DNA of 64,000 nt from Pelagicoccus sp. SDUM812003 (lineage in GTDB: Bacteria; Verrucomicrobiota; Verrucomicrobiia; Opitutales; Opitutaceae), in NCBI RefSeq assembly GCF_031127815.1, contig NZ_JARXHY010000003.1, positions 62,001 through 126,000 on the forward strand, written 5' to 3'. Below are positions 1 through 9,965 of the stretch, piece after piece. The first letter of the stretch is position 1; every line of letters begins with the position of its first letter. The notes beneath the pieces are model-generated. The model had not been told where the DNA came from, ran no database searches, and was given only the letters and a program-made list of their open reading frames with translations. The position numbers and the translations under genes were made by a program.

Positions 1-954
1 GAAGAGGGCTTCGGCCCGATCGAACTGCTCGCGCTGGATCAGGACTTTGACGGCGGCGAGCAGAGAGCTGATGTCGTCCTCGCTGGCGAGCGGGGCGGCG
101 GCGATGAAGGTTTCCGCGGCCGGCAGGTCCATGCCGAGCTTGGCGTAGAGGTTTCCCAGCAGCATGAGCGACTGGAAATCGTCGCCGCCCAAGGCCCGTG
201 CGATCTCTAGGTTTCGGGCTGCCTTCTGGTAATCCTGTATGCCGAGGTAGGCGTTGGTCTGGGCGAGCCAGTAGTCGACGTTTCGGGGGCGTCTGGCGAT
301 GAGCTCGTCCTGCGCTCGGATCGCTTCCATGTAGCGCTGCGACTTTAGGTAGGTCTGAGCTTTGCCTTCCAGCCAGTCGAAGTTGTCGGGCTCGGCGAGC
401 ACGGCGCGATCATAGGCCACCTCCGCTGATATGTAGTTGCCTTCGGCGTAATGGCAGAAGCCCAGCATGCCGAAGGTCTGGCTGTGCGAGTCGCCTAGTT
501 CCACGGCTTTGAGCAGCGCGATCAGGGCGCTTTTCGTGTCGCCCACGCGTAGCTTGAGCACTCCTAGATTGGTCCAGGCCCGCTGGAAGTCTGGAAAGGC
601 CTCGATGGCCAGCTTGTATTGCTCTTCGGCCTGCAGGTATTCGTCGTTCTCGAAATAGACGTTGCCCAGCAAGTAGTTGAAGCTGGCGCTGTGCTCTTCC
701 TCCCCGGTGGTCATGCTGCGTAGGAAGGTCTTCGCGTGCTCCTTGTTGATGCGCATGATAGGGGCGACCTTTTTGAGCATGACTTTCTCGATATCGCTCA
801 GGGGTGGTTCCTTTTCGGAAAGCACCCCGTAGCTGGCGGTGAAGCGTTTCATGAACTCGTCGCTATTCAGGTCAGGTTCTCCCAGCTCGCGCGGCAGGGC
901 GCCTTGGTGGAACAGGAAGATGATCGCGCAAAGCGATAGAAGGATCGATTTCAT
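1..954 (-). CDS. TPR-repeat protein of the TonB2-like operon (3' end outside the window)
   Basis: This exported protein begins MKSILLSLCAIIFLFHQ, a typical signal peptide, and continues into tandem tetratricopeptide repeats of alternating helices with A-x4-P spacing; the reading frame is open to the window edge, so only the first ~318 residues are seen. Its start codon overlaps the tonB stop as ATGA. In Vibrio- and Shewanella-type TonB2 operons a TPR protein follows tonB2, and the position here is the same. It probably acts in the periplasm as a protein-protein scaffold for the transducer (inference). No catalytic motif is visible. Confidence 0.85.
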   Translation of the reverse strand, partial: MKSILLSLCAIIFLFHQGALPRELGEPDLNSDEFMKRFTASYGVLSEKEPPLSDIEKVMLKKVAPIMRINKEHAKTFLRSMTTGEEEHSASFNYLLGNVYFENDEYLQAEEQYKLAIEAFPDFQRAWTNLGVLKLRVGDTKSALIALLKAVELGDSHSQTFGMLGFCHYAEGNYISAEVAYDRAVLAEPDNFDWLEGKAQTYLKSQRYMEAIRAQDELIARRPRNVDYWLAQTNAYLGIQDYQKAARNLEIARALGGDDFQSLMLLGNLYAKLGMDLPAAETFIAAAPLASEDDISSLLAAVKVLIQREQFDRAEALF

Positions 955-1646
955 ATGGAGAAGGGGCTGCTATTGGAGCGACTGATGTAGGTGGTCTTGC
1001 GGCGCACGATGCAGTTCACTTTTTCTCCGTCCTTGACGGCTGGCTTGAATCGCATGCGTTTCACCCATTCCACCAGCGTGGGAACCGCTTCTGGGTAGTC
1101 TGTATCGAGAATATGGATATCGTGAGGCCGGCCTTTGGTGTCCACGCGGCAAAGGTAGGTGAACGTGACCCGGCTGTCGGTGTTTCCGATCAAGTGGGGC
1201 GGGATCTGCAGGGGAGGCGTGTAGTAGACCTTCGGCTTTTCGGTCACGTCCGCGAAGTCGAAGACGGTCAGTTCCTCCATGCTTTCGGTTTCGTAGTTTT
1301 CGATCGTTTCCGCTACGCTGAGGCTGTTTTCAGTGAGTTTTTTGGGGGATAGGCCGAAATCGATCTCAAGAAAGCCGAGGGGCAGCTCGCCTGATTCGGA
1401 GGTGGATGGAACGTTGAAGTTGATCGATGCGCTGGTTCGCTTTGGAGGCGTTTTGGCTGGTGGCGGCGGCGGTGGCGGTGGGAGGTAGACGTCCTGAACT
1501 TCGAAGATGGGGGCTGGCTCCGGGTAGTCGATTTTCAGCTGCGTCATGCCCATGGATACGAATACGGCGGCGGAGACCAGAATGCCGCCGAAGAAGGTAA
1601 CGGGGTGGAGTTTGCTGCCGCGAAGCTGTTTTTCTAGTGGGGTCAT
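951..1646 (-). CDS. tonB: TonB-family energy transducer
   Basis: 231 residues. A short cytoplasmic N-terminus is followed by one membrane anchor (about residues 17-36), then a proline-rich spacer containing eight consecutive prolines (about 56-63), and a C-terminal TonB domain of about 85 residues ending in the typical MRFKPAVKDGEKV-like stretch. It should transmit proton-motive-force energy from the ExbB/ExbD complex to outer-membrane receptors. The spacer is short compared with E. coli TonB, as is usual for TonB2 proteins. It lies 15 nt downstream of exbD and overlaps the TPR gene by 4 nt, so the genes are probably translationally coupled. No TonB-dependent receptor gene is in the window, so its substrate cannot be told. 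Confidence 0.93.
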   Translation of the reverse strand: MTPLEKQLRGSKLHPVTFFGGILVSAAVFVSMGMTQLKIDYPEPAPIFEVQDVYLPPPPPPPPAKTPPKRTSASINFNVPSTSESGELPLGFLEIDFGLSPKKLTENSLSVAETIENYETESMEELTVFDFADVTEKPKVYYTPPLQIPPHLIGNTDSRVTFTYLCRVDTKGRPHDIHILDTDYPEAVPTLVEWVKRMRFKPAVKDGEKVNCIVRRKTTYISRSNSSPFSI

Positions 1647-1661
1647 GTATTTGAAGATGCG

Positions 1662-2063
1662 CTACTGTTCGGTGGCGAAGTGGATGCGTTTGGCTCCGGC
1701 GGCTTTAGCCTCGCCGTAGACCCGAGCGAAGACGCCGTGGCTGGCGGAAGCGTCGGCTTGGATGATGACGTCGGACTCCTCGGTGGTCAGGATGCGCTGC
1801 ACGCGGGGCCGTACGCCGGAGACGCCGATCTCCTCGCCGCCGTAGAAGACGCGATCGTCGTTGGAGATGGCTATGAGGATGGAGTTCTTGTCTAGGGCGA
1901 CGGTGGAGGCGGCTTGGGGTTTGCGAACCTCGATGCCGCTCTCTTCAACGAACACGGTGGTGACGATGAAGAAGATGAGAAGGATGAAGATGCAGTCGAT
2001 CATCGGCGACAGGTTGATGTCGACGCGATCTCTGTCATCTTTACGCGAGCGGTTGCGTCTCAT
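1662..2063 (-). CDS. exbD: ExbD/TolR biopolymer transport protein
   Basis: 133 residues with the ExbD layout: basic cytoplasmic N-terminus, one membrane helix (about 20-42) carrying the key aspartate in the motif [16 protein letters not shown], then a periplasmic domain. The membrane aspartate is the proton-relay residue of this family and is intact. The gene lies 4 nt after exbB and 15 nt before tonB, in the order of TonB2-type operons. With ExbB it forms the proton channel that energises TonB. TolR is the alternative, but there is no tolA, tolB or pal nearby and TonB follows directly. Confidence 0.94.
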   Translation of the reverse strand: MRRNRSRKDDRDRVDINLSPMIDCIFILLIFFIVTTVFVEESGIEVRKPQAASTVALDKNSILIAISNDDRVFYGGEEIGVSGVRPRVQRILTTEESDVIIQADASASHGVFARVYGEAKAAGAKRIHFATEQ

Positions 2064-2067
2064 GGTC

Positions 2068-2574
2068 TTAGGTTTTTTCCATGGTTTCCAGTTCCAGTTC
2101 GAGCAATTGCAGGTCCTTGCTGCGGTAGATTCGTAGGATCCACTGGCTGAAGAAGAGCCCGATGATCGCGATCATCAGTCCGGTCTGGGTGGTGATGAGA
2201 GCGACTTTGATGCCGTCGGCGACCGCTTTGGTGGTGTCTTGGCCGCTTTCCGCTCCGATGCCGCGAAAGGTGTCCAGCATGCCCGCCACGGTGCCGAGCA
2301 GCCCCATCAGGGGAGCGGCCACGATGAGCACGTTGGCGTATTTGAGCTGCGTTCGCACCAGCTGCTCGAAGTGTTCTCTGAAATTTCGAATGTCCGTTCG
2401 CGTGGGCTTGCTATGGTGTCTTTGCAAGGTTTGGCGCACGCGCAGTCGGGTGATGAAGAGGAAAACGCCTACAGTGTTTCGGTAGAGCATGAACGCCAGC
2501 AGGGCGAGGGCGACCATGATGGGGCCGCCGCTGTAGATGATTTGCCAGATTCTCTCCAGGATGCCGGCGCTCAT
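2068..2574 (-). CDS. exbB: ExbB/MotA/TolQ-family proton channel subunit
   Basis: 168 residues, a short ExbB. There is an N-terminal membrane helix (about 14-36), a cytoplasmic loop, and two C-terminal helices containing the family signature [18 protein letters not shown] and the [15 protein letters not shown] stretch with the polar Thr residues that line the channel. Its start overlaps the stop of the upstream TtpC-like gene (ATGA at 2571-2574). TonB2 systems contain two ExbB-like proteins, a long one and a short one; this is the short one. The membrane topology and signature make the family assignment firm. Confidence 0.94.
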   Translation of the reverse strand: MSAGILERIWQIIYSGGPIMVALALLAFMLYRNTVGVFLFITRLRVRQTLQRHHSKPTRTDIRNFREHFEQLVRTQLKYANVLIVAAPLMGLLGTVAGMLDTFRGIGAESGQDTTKAVADGIKVALITTQTGLMIAIIGLFFSQWILRIYRSKDLQLLELELETMEKT

Positions 2575-3980
2575 GGGGCGATTTCGGTTTTTCGTTGGTT
2601 GGAGACGTGGCGCGAGAATTCGGTGGCGATCTGCTCCATGGAGCCGATGCGGTAGCGCATGATGCGGGTGAAAATGCCATGGAAGATGAGGGCGGGGATG
2701 GCGACGACCAGTCCCAGCTCGGTGGTGACCAAGGCTTCCGATATGCCGGAGGAAAGGGATTTGGCGTCGCCCGTGCCGAACACTTCGATGAGGGTGAAGG
2801 TTTTGATCATGCCCACCACGGTGCCTAGGAGGCCCATCAGCGGGGCCACCGCGGCGGTGGTGGAGAGCAAGGGAAGAAACCGCTCCAGCTTCGGCTGAAA
2901 GCGAAGGATGGACGCTTCCATGGCGTCGAGCAAGGTGTCGCTGTCGGCACGGACGAACTGCGCCCCTGTCGCTAGCATGCGATCGATGGGCTTGGAGCTC
3001 GACTTCAGCGCCTCCTCCGTGTATTCGGACTTTCCGGACAATGCGTTTCTTGCGATCGCGCCAAGGTCGCCTGGATCGTCGATTCGATGGGCTCGCAGGT
3101 CGAAGAGTTTGAGGACCGAGACGAGCAAGGTCAGTCCCCCGAGAGCGAGGATGGCGTAGCCGACCCAGCCTCCTTTTTGGATGTGCTCCAGCAGGCTGCC
3201 GCGGGCTTGATCGAGAGCGATGGCGTTGCCCAGAGAGGCGTCTATTGGCAGCATTCCGTCGGCGTTTGTCAGCGTCTCTTTGATGTGCGCGCTTTGCTGT
3301 TCGCTCAATGGTATGAGTGCGGGTTCGATGGTGCCTGAATTGAAGTTGAGCAGGCCGGAGGCGGATCCGTCTTGGGAGAGGAAGTAGGCGCTTGGACCGA
3401 TGAGGGCGATTTCGCCCGGTTTGATCCCTCCGGAGGGCGTGATCGCTCTGCCTTGGAAGCGGCGTCCGCCCAGGAGCTCTCGTTGCCTTTCCAGACCGAG
3501 CTCGAGGGATTGGAAGAGGATTTGGATACGTTCGCTTTGCGATCTTCCTTCTTCGTCCAGCGTTTGCCTGAGCTCGCTGAGCGGCGCCAGATAGAACTGG
3601 TCTTCTGAGATGTGGATGCGGCTTTCGAAGTTGGTGAGGTATTCGGAGAGCACGCCGCTGGAGTATTGGGTCTGCGTATCGAGGGCGTCGATACGGCTCT
3701 TCATGTCCTCCAGATCGAAACCCTGTTCGGTGGTGGAGCTTTTCGCTTTCGCTTCCTGGCGGCGAAGCTCCACCAGCTCGGTTTCCAGTTTATTGATTTG
3801 GCGGACGAGCTCGAGTTTTTCGCCTTGGGTGGCTTGGAGGAAGCTTTGGTAGGAGGCGAGGGTTTGCTCGATTCGCTCCTGCGTATCGCGTATCATCTCC
3901 GCGAATTCGATTTCCGCTTGGCCGTAGCCCCAGGGCGTCATGCCGATAGCCGCGGCCAGCAGCAGAACCCGGGGTCTCAT
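2571..3980 (-). CDS. TtpC-like long ExbB protein with periplasmic coiled coil
   Basis: 469 residues. A signal peptide (MRPRVLLLAAAIGMTPWGYG) precedes a long coiled-coil and beta-rich periplasmic region (about 25-270), and the C-terminal ~200 residues are a MotA/TolQ/ExbB domain with the signature [19 protein letters not shown]. This is the architecture of TtpC, the extra ExbB-like protein required by TonB2 systems in Vibrio. The ATG at 3980 is chosen because it starts a signal peptide and overlaps the upstream stop by 4 nt; the frame stays open further upstream, but that stretch lies inside the DUF3450 gene and looks non-coding. It probably links the inner-membrane channel to the periplasmic part of the machine. 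Confidence 0.9.
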   Translation of the reverse strand: MRPRVLLLAAAIGMTPWGYGQAEIEFAEMIRDTQERIEQTLASYQSFLQATQGEKLELVRQINKLETELVELRRQEAKAKSSTTEQGFDLEDMKSRIDALDTQTQYSSGVLSEYLTNFESRIHISEDQFYLAPLSELRQTLDEEGRSQSERIQILFQSLELGLERQRELLGGRRFQGRAITPSGGIKPGEIALIGPSAYFLSQDGSASGLLNFNSGTIEPALIPLSEQQSAHIKETLTNADGMLPIDASLGNAIALDQARGSLLEHIQKGGWVGYAILALGGLTLLVSVLKLFDLRAHRIDDPGDLGAIARNALSGKSEYTEEALKSSSKPIDRMLATGAQFVRADSDTLLDAMEASILRFQPKLERFLPLLSTTAAVAPLMGLLGTVVGMIKTFTLIEVFGTGDAKSLSSGISEALVTTELGLVVAIPALIFHGIFTRIMRYRIGSMEQIATEFSRHVSNQRKTEIAP

Positions 3981-4753
3981 GGCGCTTCCTCCTTTTTGAC
4001 GAAGGTGAAGGGAACTTCGACCGCTAGCGGATCGATGGTTTTGTCGTAGACGTCGAAGAGCTGCTTGATGGCCGGGGCGTGCTCGGGCGCGGGCGTCCAG
4101 GTCCACGCGTCTGGAGCGGGGGAGAGGATCCAGGCTCGGGCGCCGCTTCTGTCGGTGGCGTAGGCGGTGGCCAGTCCCCAGTAGAGCACGCGCACGTCGA
4201 TGGCCTCGCCGTTTTCCAGGGTCCGCATGGTGTGGGAGAGGGTGAGGGTGTTGTTGAACTCGTCTATCATCGAACTGATGGCGACGATGTTCTGCAAGCG
4301 GTTTGGGGTGGGAACGTCTTTCGATCCTGGCGCGGGGATCTTGCGGGCGAGCGGTTTGATCTTGTCTCGCAGCGGAGAGGGCAGCCAGGCGACGATCGTT
4401 CGGATCTGGTGTTCTTGGCGCTGGGTGGCGTCTTCGATGACCTGGCGTGTGGCCTCGAGATCCTGCAGCTTCGTTTGGGCATCCAGCAGTTGTTCGTCGA
4501 GCTTCTTGGACTCCAGCTGCAGGCGATACAGGTTTTCGGAGACCGTGTCTCGAGTGCTGGCAAGGGTCGATTGGGTGGCTTTGAGGAGGTCCTTTTCGAC
4601 CGCCCAATCGGTCTGCTCCTTGGAGAGACGGTTGCGGGCCTCGATCCAGCGGTCGGTGGTTTGTTTGAGGAGATCGAGCTCTTGGCTGGAGGCGAGGGTG
4701 GCGAGCAGCCAGCACGTCACTGCTGCCGCGGGTGGTCTAAAACTGAGTTTCAT
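3977..4753 (-). CDS. DUF3450 exported coiled-coil protein
   Basis: 258 residues with a signal peptide ending near ASSQ and a long heptad-rich helical region (about 25-125), followed by a compact C-terminal domain. Sequence style and position match DUF3450, the family encoded first in many TonB2/TtpC operons. Its biochemical role is not established; location at the head of the operon suggests a periplasmic partner of the TtpC-like protein, which also has a periplasmic coiled coil (inference). Its stop overlaps the start of the next gene by 4 nt. Confidence 0.85.
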   Translation of the reverse strand: MKLSFRPPAAAVTCWLLATLASSQELDLLKQTTDRWIEARNRLSKEQTDWAVEKDLLKATQSTLASTRDTVSENLYRLQLESKKLDEQLLDAQTKLQDLEATRQVIEDATQRQEHQIRTIVAWLPSPLRDKIKPLARKIPAPGSKDVPTPNRLQNIVAISSMIDEFNNTLTLSHTMRTLENGEAIDVRVLYWGLATAYATDRSGARAWILSPAPDAWTWTPAPEHAPAIKQLFDVYDKTIDPLAVEVPFTFVKKEEAP

Positions 4754-4832
4754 TTGGGCGTTTGGCGACGAAGGATGGTTTGGGAGAAACGGCGCCTGGA
4801 AGGGCAGGCGCCGGGTGGGGGCGGTCGTGGGA

Positions 4833-6686
4833 TCAGAGCGATTCGGACAGCTTCTGCTCGTCTGCTAGTGGGTCGAATCCGCCCTTTTCCAGAACCATCT
4901 TCAGGCAGGCCAGGCGGAACCGCTCAGGGCTGAGGCCGTTTTCTTTGGAGAGGGCGCTCAGTCGAAGTAGCTCCTGCTGCGAGAGTCGTAGCGTCGGCGC
5001 GTCTTCCTGAGAGGCGCGCAAGGCGAGGTAGCGGAGGGTGGAGGCGATGTTTTCGGAGTAGTTTTCCGGCTGCGATAGCGATGCGATGAGCTGGTCGAGC
5101 AAGGCGTCTAGGCCCTCGGAGCAGCGGGCGCCGAATTCGGAGGTGAAGATATCGAGGGCCGAATCGAGGCGTTCCTGGGAGAAGGAGCCTTGGTCGGCGC
5201 TGGGGTCTCGGGGGTGCACGCCCTCGTTTGCCGTCCAGATTCGGTCCTGCCGCAGAGCCACCGTTTCGGTTGGGGATGCGGCGGCGGGGTGGGAGGCTTC
5301 TATGGAGAGGCGGGCTTCGGTCTCGAAGCGGTAGGCGAGCTTTTTGGCGGTGTACTTGTAGGAGTCCGCCTCTTCGCTGATTACGATGGTGCTCGGCACG
5401 AGATAGAGCTCGTCGAGGATCTTGAGGTGGTGAGGGGTGGGTTGGACTGGCTCGGGAAAGGTATTCGGCGAGACCGAGAGGGCGAGGGATCGCGCCTGGT
5501 CGTAGACGGCCAAAGCCCGCGAGTAGTCGGGGTTGGGAGCCATGCCGCCTGGGAGCGACATGGGAGTTTGTCTCAGGTTGCGTTCCGCCTGTTCGAAGTC
5601 ACGTTGCAGCCGGTCGTATTCACCGTCCTCGAACTGTTCCAAGTAGCGCTCGTAGTTGGTCTCGTACGCTTGCATGGCGGATTCGTAGGATTCCGCTGCT
5701 TTTTGGTATTCCGCGACCAAGGCTTGGAACTCCGGGTTGGTTTCCTCTATTGTTTCTCCTGGGATGGTGGAGTTCACGACCTGGCTGGATTCCCTCGCTT
5801 CCGTTCTGATGGGGGCTGCATCGATTTTAAGCACGAGGGCAGGCTCCGGACCTGTCGCGGTGTCCTCCAGCAACGAGAATGCTTCCGACCATTCGCTGGC
5901 GATGCTGCGTCGAATGTTGTCCGCCAGCTTTTCGTCCACGTTTTCAGGTATGGACACGCTGATGGGAAGGCGCGTCTCGTCGAGGCCCAGCAAGGTGTCG
6001 ATCAGGTAGCTTTCTCCGGGCAGGGGAGCGGTCTGGCTGGTCGCTTTTTGCCAATCTCGCTTGATCTGGCGCGCGAGCGAGAGGTTGACGGATTCCGCAA
6101 CTCGGGATCCGAGGATATCCTTCAGCCCTGCTTCTTCGACTGCGGTTTGGAGCTGCCGCAGGTCGTCGATGCGATCGTTTCGGCTGTAGGCTCGGGCGTA
6201 GTCTCCTAGGCGCTGGGCGAAGGGAGAATCGAGCAGTCTGACCAGCAGGCCGCTGTCGCCCTTCAGGTAGGGTACGTAGGGAGCGAGGGCGCTCAAGCCT
6301 TCGCTCGGTTCGAGAGAGTTATCGTAAAGCTGATCCAGGACGCGTTCGATGCCCTGCTGGATGTTACGAAGCTCGGCGAGGGTCTGTCGCTGCTCTTCGG
6401 TGCGATCGGGCAGGGTCGCGGTAGCCTCCTCGAGCAGACTGATGCGGCGGGTGAGATTGCTGTCGGGGGTGCGCTCGTAGGCCTCCATGATTCGCTTCAG
6501 CATGGCGCGGGGGCTCTTGGCGGAGAGGCTGTAGGTCGAGGCCTTCTCCTGTTCCCCTCCAGAGCTGTCGCGCTCCTGGGTGAACCAAGGATCGGGTTCG
6601 GTGGCGAAGAGCGGCGCTGCTCCGCTCAGGACGAAGCAGATGATCGCGCCGGAGATGGCGCGGGTCGGGCAAGTCGATTGACGCAT
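4833..6686 (-). CDS. Large exported protein of unknown function, head of TonB2 operon
   Basis: 617 residues that I do not recognise. The protein has a signal peptide (about residues 1-30, cleavage near FATEP), a helical region of low complexity, and a strong coiled-coil stretch of the type EYQKAAESYESAMQAYETNY in the middle (about 325-390). No enzyme motif is visible. The ATG at 6686 is preceded by GAGG about 8 nt upstream and begins the signal peptide; the frame extends 20 codons further but without a signal sequence. It lies 79 nt upstream of the DUF3450 gene on the same strand and may share its promoter. A structural or adaptor role in the periplasm is a guess only. Confidence 0.8.
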   Translation of the reverse strand: MRQSTCPTRAISGAIICFVLSGAAPLFATEPDPWFTQERDSSGGEQEKASTYSLSAKSPRAMLKRIMEAYERTPDSNLTRRISLLEEATATLPDRTEEQRQTLAELRNIQQGIERVLDQLYDNSLEPSEGLSALAPYVPYLKGDSGLLVRLLDSPFAQRLGDYARAYSRNDRIDDLRQLQTAVEEAGLKDILGSRVAESVNLSLARQIKRDWQKATSQTAPLPGESYLIDTLLGLDETRLPISVSIPENVDEKLADNIRRSIASEWSEAFSLLEDTATGPEPALVLKIDAAPIRTEARESSQVVNSTIPGETIEETNPEFQALVAEYQKAAESYESAMQAYETNYERYLEQFEDGEYDRLQRDFEQAERNLRQTPMSLPGGMAPNPDYSRALAVYDQARSLALSVSPNTFPEPVQPTPHHLKILDELYLVPSTIVISEEADSYKYTAKKLAYRFETEARLSIEASHPAAASPTETVALRQDRIWTANEGVHPRDPSADQGSFSQERLDSALDIFTSEFGARCSEGLDALLDQLIASLSQPENYSENIASTLRYLALRASQEDAPTLRLSQQELLRLSALSKENGLSPERFRLACLKMVLEKGGFDPLADEQKLSESL

Positions 6687-7002
6687 GGTAGGGTCCTCTT
6701 TGGTTGCCAAGACGATAGCGGCTGCCTCATCGATCGAATTGGCCAATGGGGGAACGCCAAACTGATAACGAAGGGTCGCTGCCGTGTTGTTCGTTAGACT
6801 TAGGTGTAAACAGTCTAGAGCAGGTATGGAGGATGATCCGAAATTTCGGCCAGTTTTCCAGCTTTTTTGCCTCTGAGACTGTGCTATCGGACTAGGTCTT
6901 TCCCTTGATCCGTTCGAAGGCCTGATTTAGCGGCTGATACGACTGGTGAAGCGCTTCGCTATCGGTTTTTCGGAGGCGGGCGGCTTGCTGAGCCAGCACG
7001 CG
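6687..7002. promoter_or_regulatory. Intergenic region with two dyads upstream of the TonB2-like operon
   Basis: No gene is seen here. The stretch between the large exported protein and the gnd terminator contains TAGACT-N11-AGTCTA (6795-6817) and a perfect 12-bp palindrome CCGAAATTTCGG (6838-6849). Both sit 110-165 nt upstream of the first operon start, where an operator would be expected. Neither resembles a classical Fur box. No clear -35/-10 pair could be fixed by eye. Confidence 0.4.
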
Positions 7003-7034
7003 AAAAAGCCCGCGTCCTTTGGGGGACGCGGGCT
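7003..7034 (-). terminator. Rho-independent terminator of gnd
   Basis: An 11-bp perfect stem (7007-7017 with 7024-7034) and a 6-nt loop are followed on the minus strand by five T residues. It lies 48 nt after the gnd stop codon and is oriented for gnd. Confidence 0.85.
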
Positions 7035-7081
7035 GGAAAGGGAGGCGTTGTTCGAGCGAGTCCGGAGGCTTCGCTCCGGCT

Positions 7082-8584
<1,503 letters not shown>

Positions 8585-8896
8585 AGTAGGATCGATTTTT
8601 TGAGGGGCGAAGTAAACCGCCGTCTGCTCGGACCAGCAAGCGCTAAAAAGCCCCTCGTGTTGGCGAATTTGTTGGAATTTCGCCTAACATGAGAGGATTT
8701 CGCTTCTTCCATGAGGGGAATTCGAGCATTCCACTGTTGGGAAACTGTGTGAGCGTTGGCGCCGATATTTAACTCAACGTTCGTTCGAGCCAAGGGATTG
8801 GCCCCAATTTCGGCAAATCGAAGAATTGCTGCCGTCGATGGGCCGCGGCGCCTTTCCGGCAGCGGATACTCCGGCCGTGGCCGAGTGGAGTTCTGC
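8585..8896. other. Intergenic region upstream of gnd
   Basis: No convincing gene. Reading frames on both strands lack coding character. An imperfect dyad GGCGAA-N11-TTCGCC lies near 8663-8686 and could belong to the gnd control region, but the evidence is weak. Confidence 0.3.
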
Positions 8897-9160
8897 TCAG
8901 ACTCCGGTGGGCAGGAACTGGGCTATCATGTTCACCACGGGCGAGAGGATTTCCGGCTCGTTGCGGTGGTAGACCCAGTTCATGAAGACGATGACTGCGG
9001 TGGCGAGGATGATGGGATACATCACCAGTTTGGGCAGCGACTTCAGGGTCATGAAGACCGAGTATGCGAAAAGCAGCCCTATCAGCCCCAGCGCATAGGG
9101 AAACCATGGCTGGTTGTACAGAGGTTGGAGGGATTGAAGAAGCTTTTCCACGTAGTGCAT
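8897..9160 (-). CDS. Small membrane protein, unknown function
   Basis: 87 residues with two clear membrane helices (about 22-39 and 47-64) and a third, weaker hydrophobic stretch at the C-terminus. No family is recognised. The frame is well defined by codon use, begins with ATG, and lies 54 nt downstream of the moaE stop on the same strand, so it may be the last gene of the molybdopterin cluster or an independent unit. No charged catalytic or metal-binding residues stand out. Confidence 0.65.
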   Translation of the reverse strand: MHYVEKLLQSLQPLYNQPWFPYALGLIGLLFAYSVFMTLKSLPKLVMYPIILATAVIVFMNWVYHRNEPEILSPVVNMIAQFLPTGV

Positions 9161-9214
9161 GCGTTGACCGATATCCGCAAGTTTTCGTTTTAGGTTATCG
9201 ACCTGTGGCGGATG

Positions 9215-9688
9215 CTATTTAGCCTCTTGGTGACAATTCACCCAGGCGCTTACTCCATCTGAGTAGTATTCCTTCTTCCAGATAGGCACGCGTCGCTTCA
9301 CTTCTTCGATGATGTAGCGGCAGGCGTCGAAGGCGGCGTCTCGGTGGGCGGCGCAGGCTCCTACCCAAACCGCGATGTGGCCGATCTCCAGCAAGCCGGT
9401 GCGGTGCAAGGCGATGGCTCCGTCGATGGCGAATCTCTCTTGGGCTTCCTGCACGATCTTGGCCCCTTCCTTGTTGGCGAGCTCGGGATAGGAGGAATAC
9501 TCAAGGCGATCGACGGGCTTGCCTTCGTTGTGGTTCCGCACCCAGCCTTCGAAGGTGGCCAGGGCCCCGGCATGCTGATTGAGCAGCGTTTGCTTGAGGC
9601 GCTCGGGTTGCAGCGGATCGGCGGAAAGCGCAAAGGACGCTGGAGTTTCCGAGCGGAGCGAGGTCTGGGTTGGTCTTGGACCGGACAT
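9215..9688 (-). CDS. moaE: Molybdopterin synthase catalytic subunit MoaE
   Basis: 157 residues. With thiocarboxylated MoaD it inserts two sulfurs into precursor Z (cPMP) to make molybdopterin. Family motifs are visible: GWVRNHNEGKPV near the N-terminus, the HRTGLLEIGHIAVWVG core, the AHRDAAFDACRYIIEEVKRR helix, and the C-terminal VPIWKKEYYSDG with the two active-site lysines. It is the distal gene of moeA-moaC-moaD-moaE, 37 nt after moaD. An extra N-terminal extension of about 20 residues, rich in Ser and Pro, may indicate a later true start. Confidence 0.95.
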   Translation of the reverse strand: MSGPRPTQTSLRSETPASFALSADPLQPERLKQTLLNQHAGALATFEGWVRNHNEGKPVDRLEYSSYPELANKEGAKIVQEAQERFAIDGAIALHRTGLLEIGHIAVWVGACAAHRDAAFDACRYIIEEVKRRVPIWKKEYYSDGVSAWVNCHQEAK

Positions 9689-9725
9689 GGCTGAAGACTG
9701 TGGCGGGTTCTCTTCTCGGGAGCGA

Positions 9726-9965
9726 TCAGCCCCCGGCGACGGGCGGGATGAAGACGATGCTGCAGCCGTCGCTCAGCCGGTCGTCCCACTGGGCGAAGTC
9801 GTCATCGAGCGCGACCTTCAGGGAGGTGGCTGGCAAGGTGAACCCGTGTCGCTCGGAAAGCTCTTGGTAGAGAGCGCCAGCGGTGGCGGAGTCGGTGTCG
9901 ATCTCCTCCTGGTCGAGTCCGCGCTGTTCGCGGAGGAGGGCGAAGTATTGGATGGAAACTTTCAC
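9726..9965 (-). CDS. moaD: Molybdopterin synthase sulfur-carrier subunit MoaD
   Basis: 79 residues of beta-grasp fold ending in VAGG, the C-terminal di-glycine that is adenylated and thiocarboxylated. The start is GTG at 9965, overlapping the moaC stop as GTGA; upstream in-frame sequence lies inside moaC and is not coding. Core residues such as KVSIQYFALLRE at the N-terminus and the hydrophobic SIVFIPPVAGG end are typical. It donates sulfur to MoaE, encoded next. The activating enzyme MoeB is not in the window. Confidence 0.93.
   Translation of the reverse strand: MKVSIQYFALLREQRGLDQEEIDTDSATAGALYQELSERHGFTLPATSLKVALDDDFAQWDDRLSDGCSIVFIPPVAGG

Noticed and set aside
1441-1490. GGTGGCGGC-type tandem repeat
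   Set aside because: It encodes the poly-proline spacer of TonB and needs no other explanation.
3981-4715. N-terminal extension of the TtpC-like protein
   Set aside because: The extra 245 codons run inside the DUF3450 gene in another frame and are Arg/Pro-rich; a signal peptide begins at 3980.
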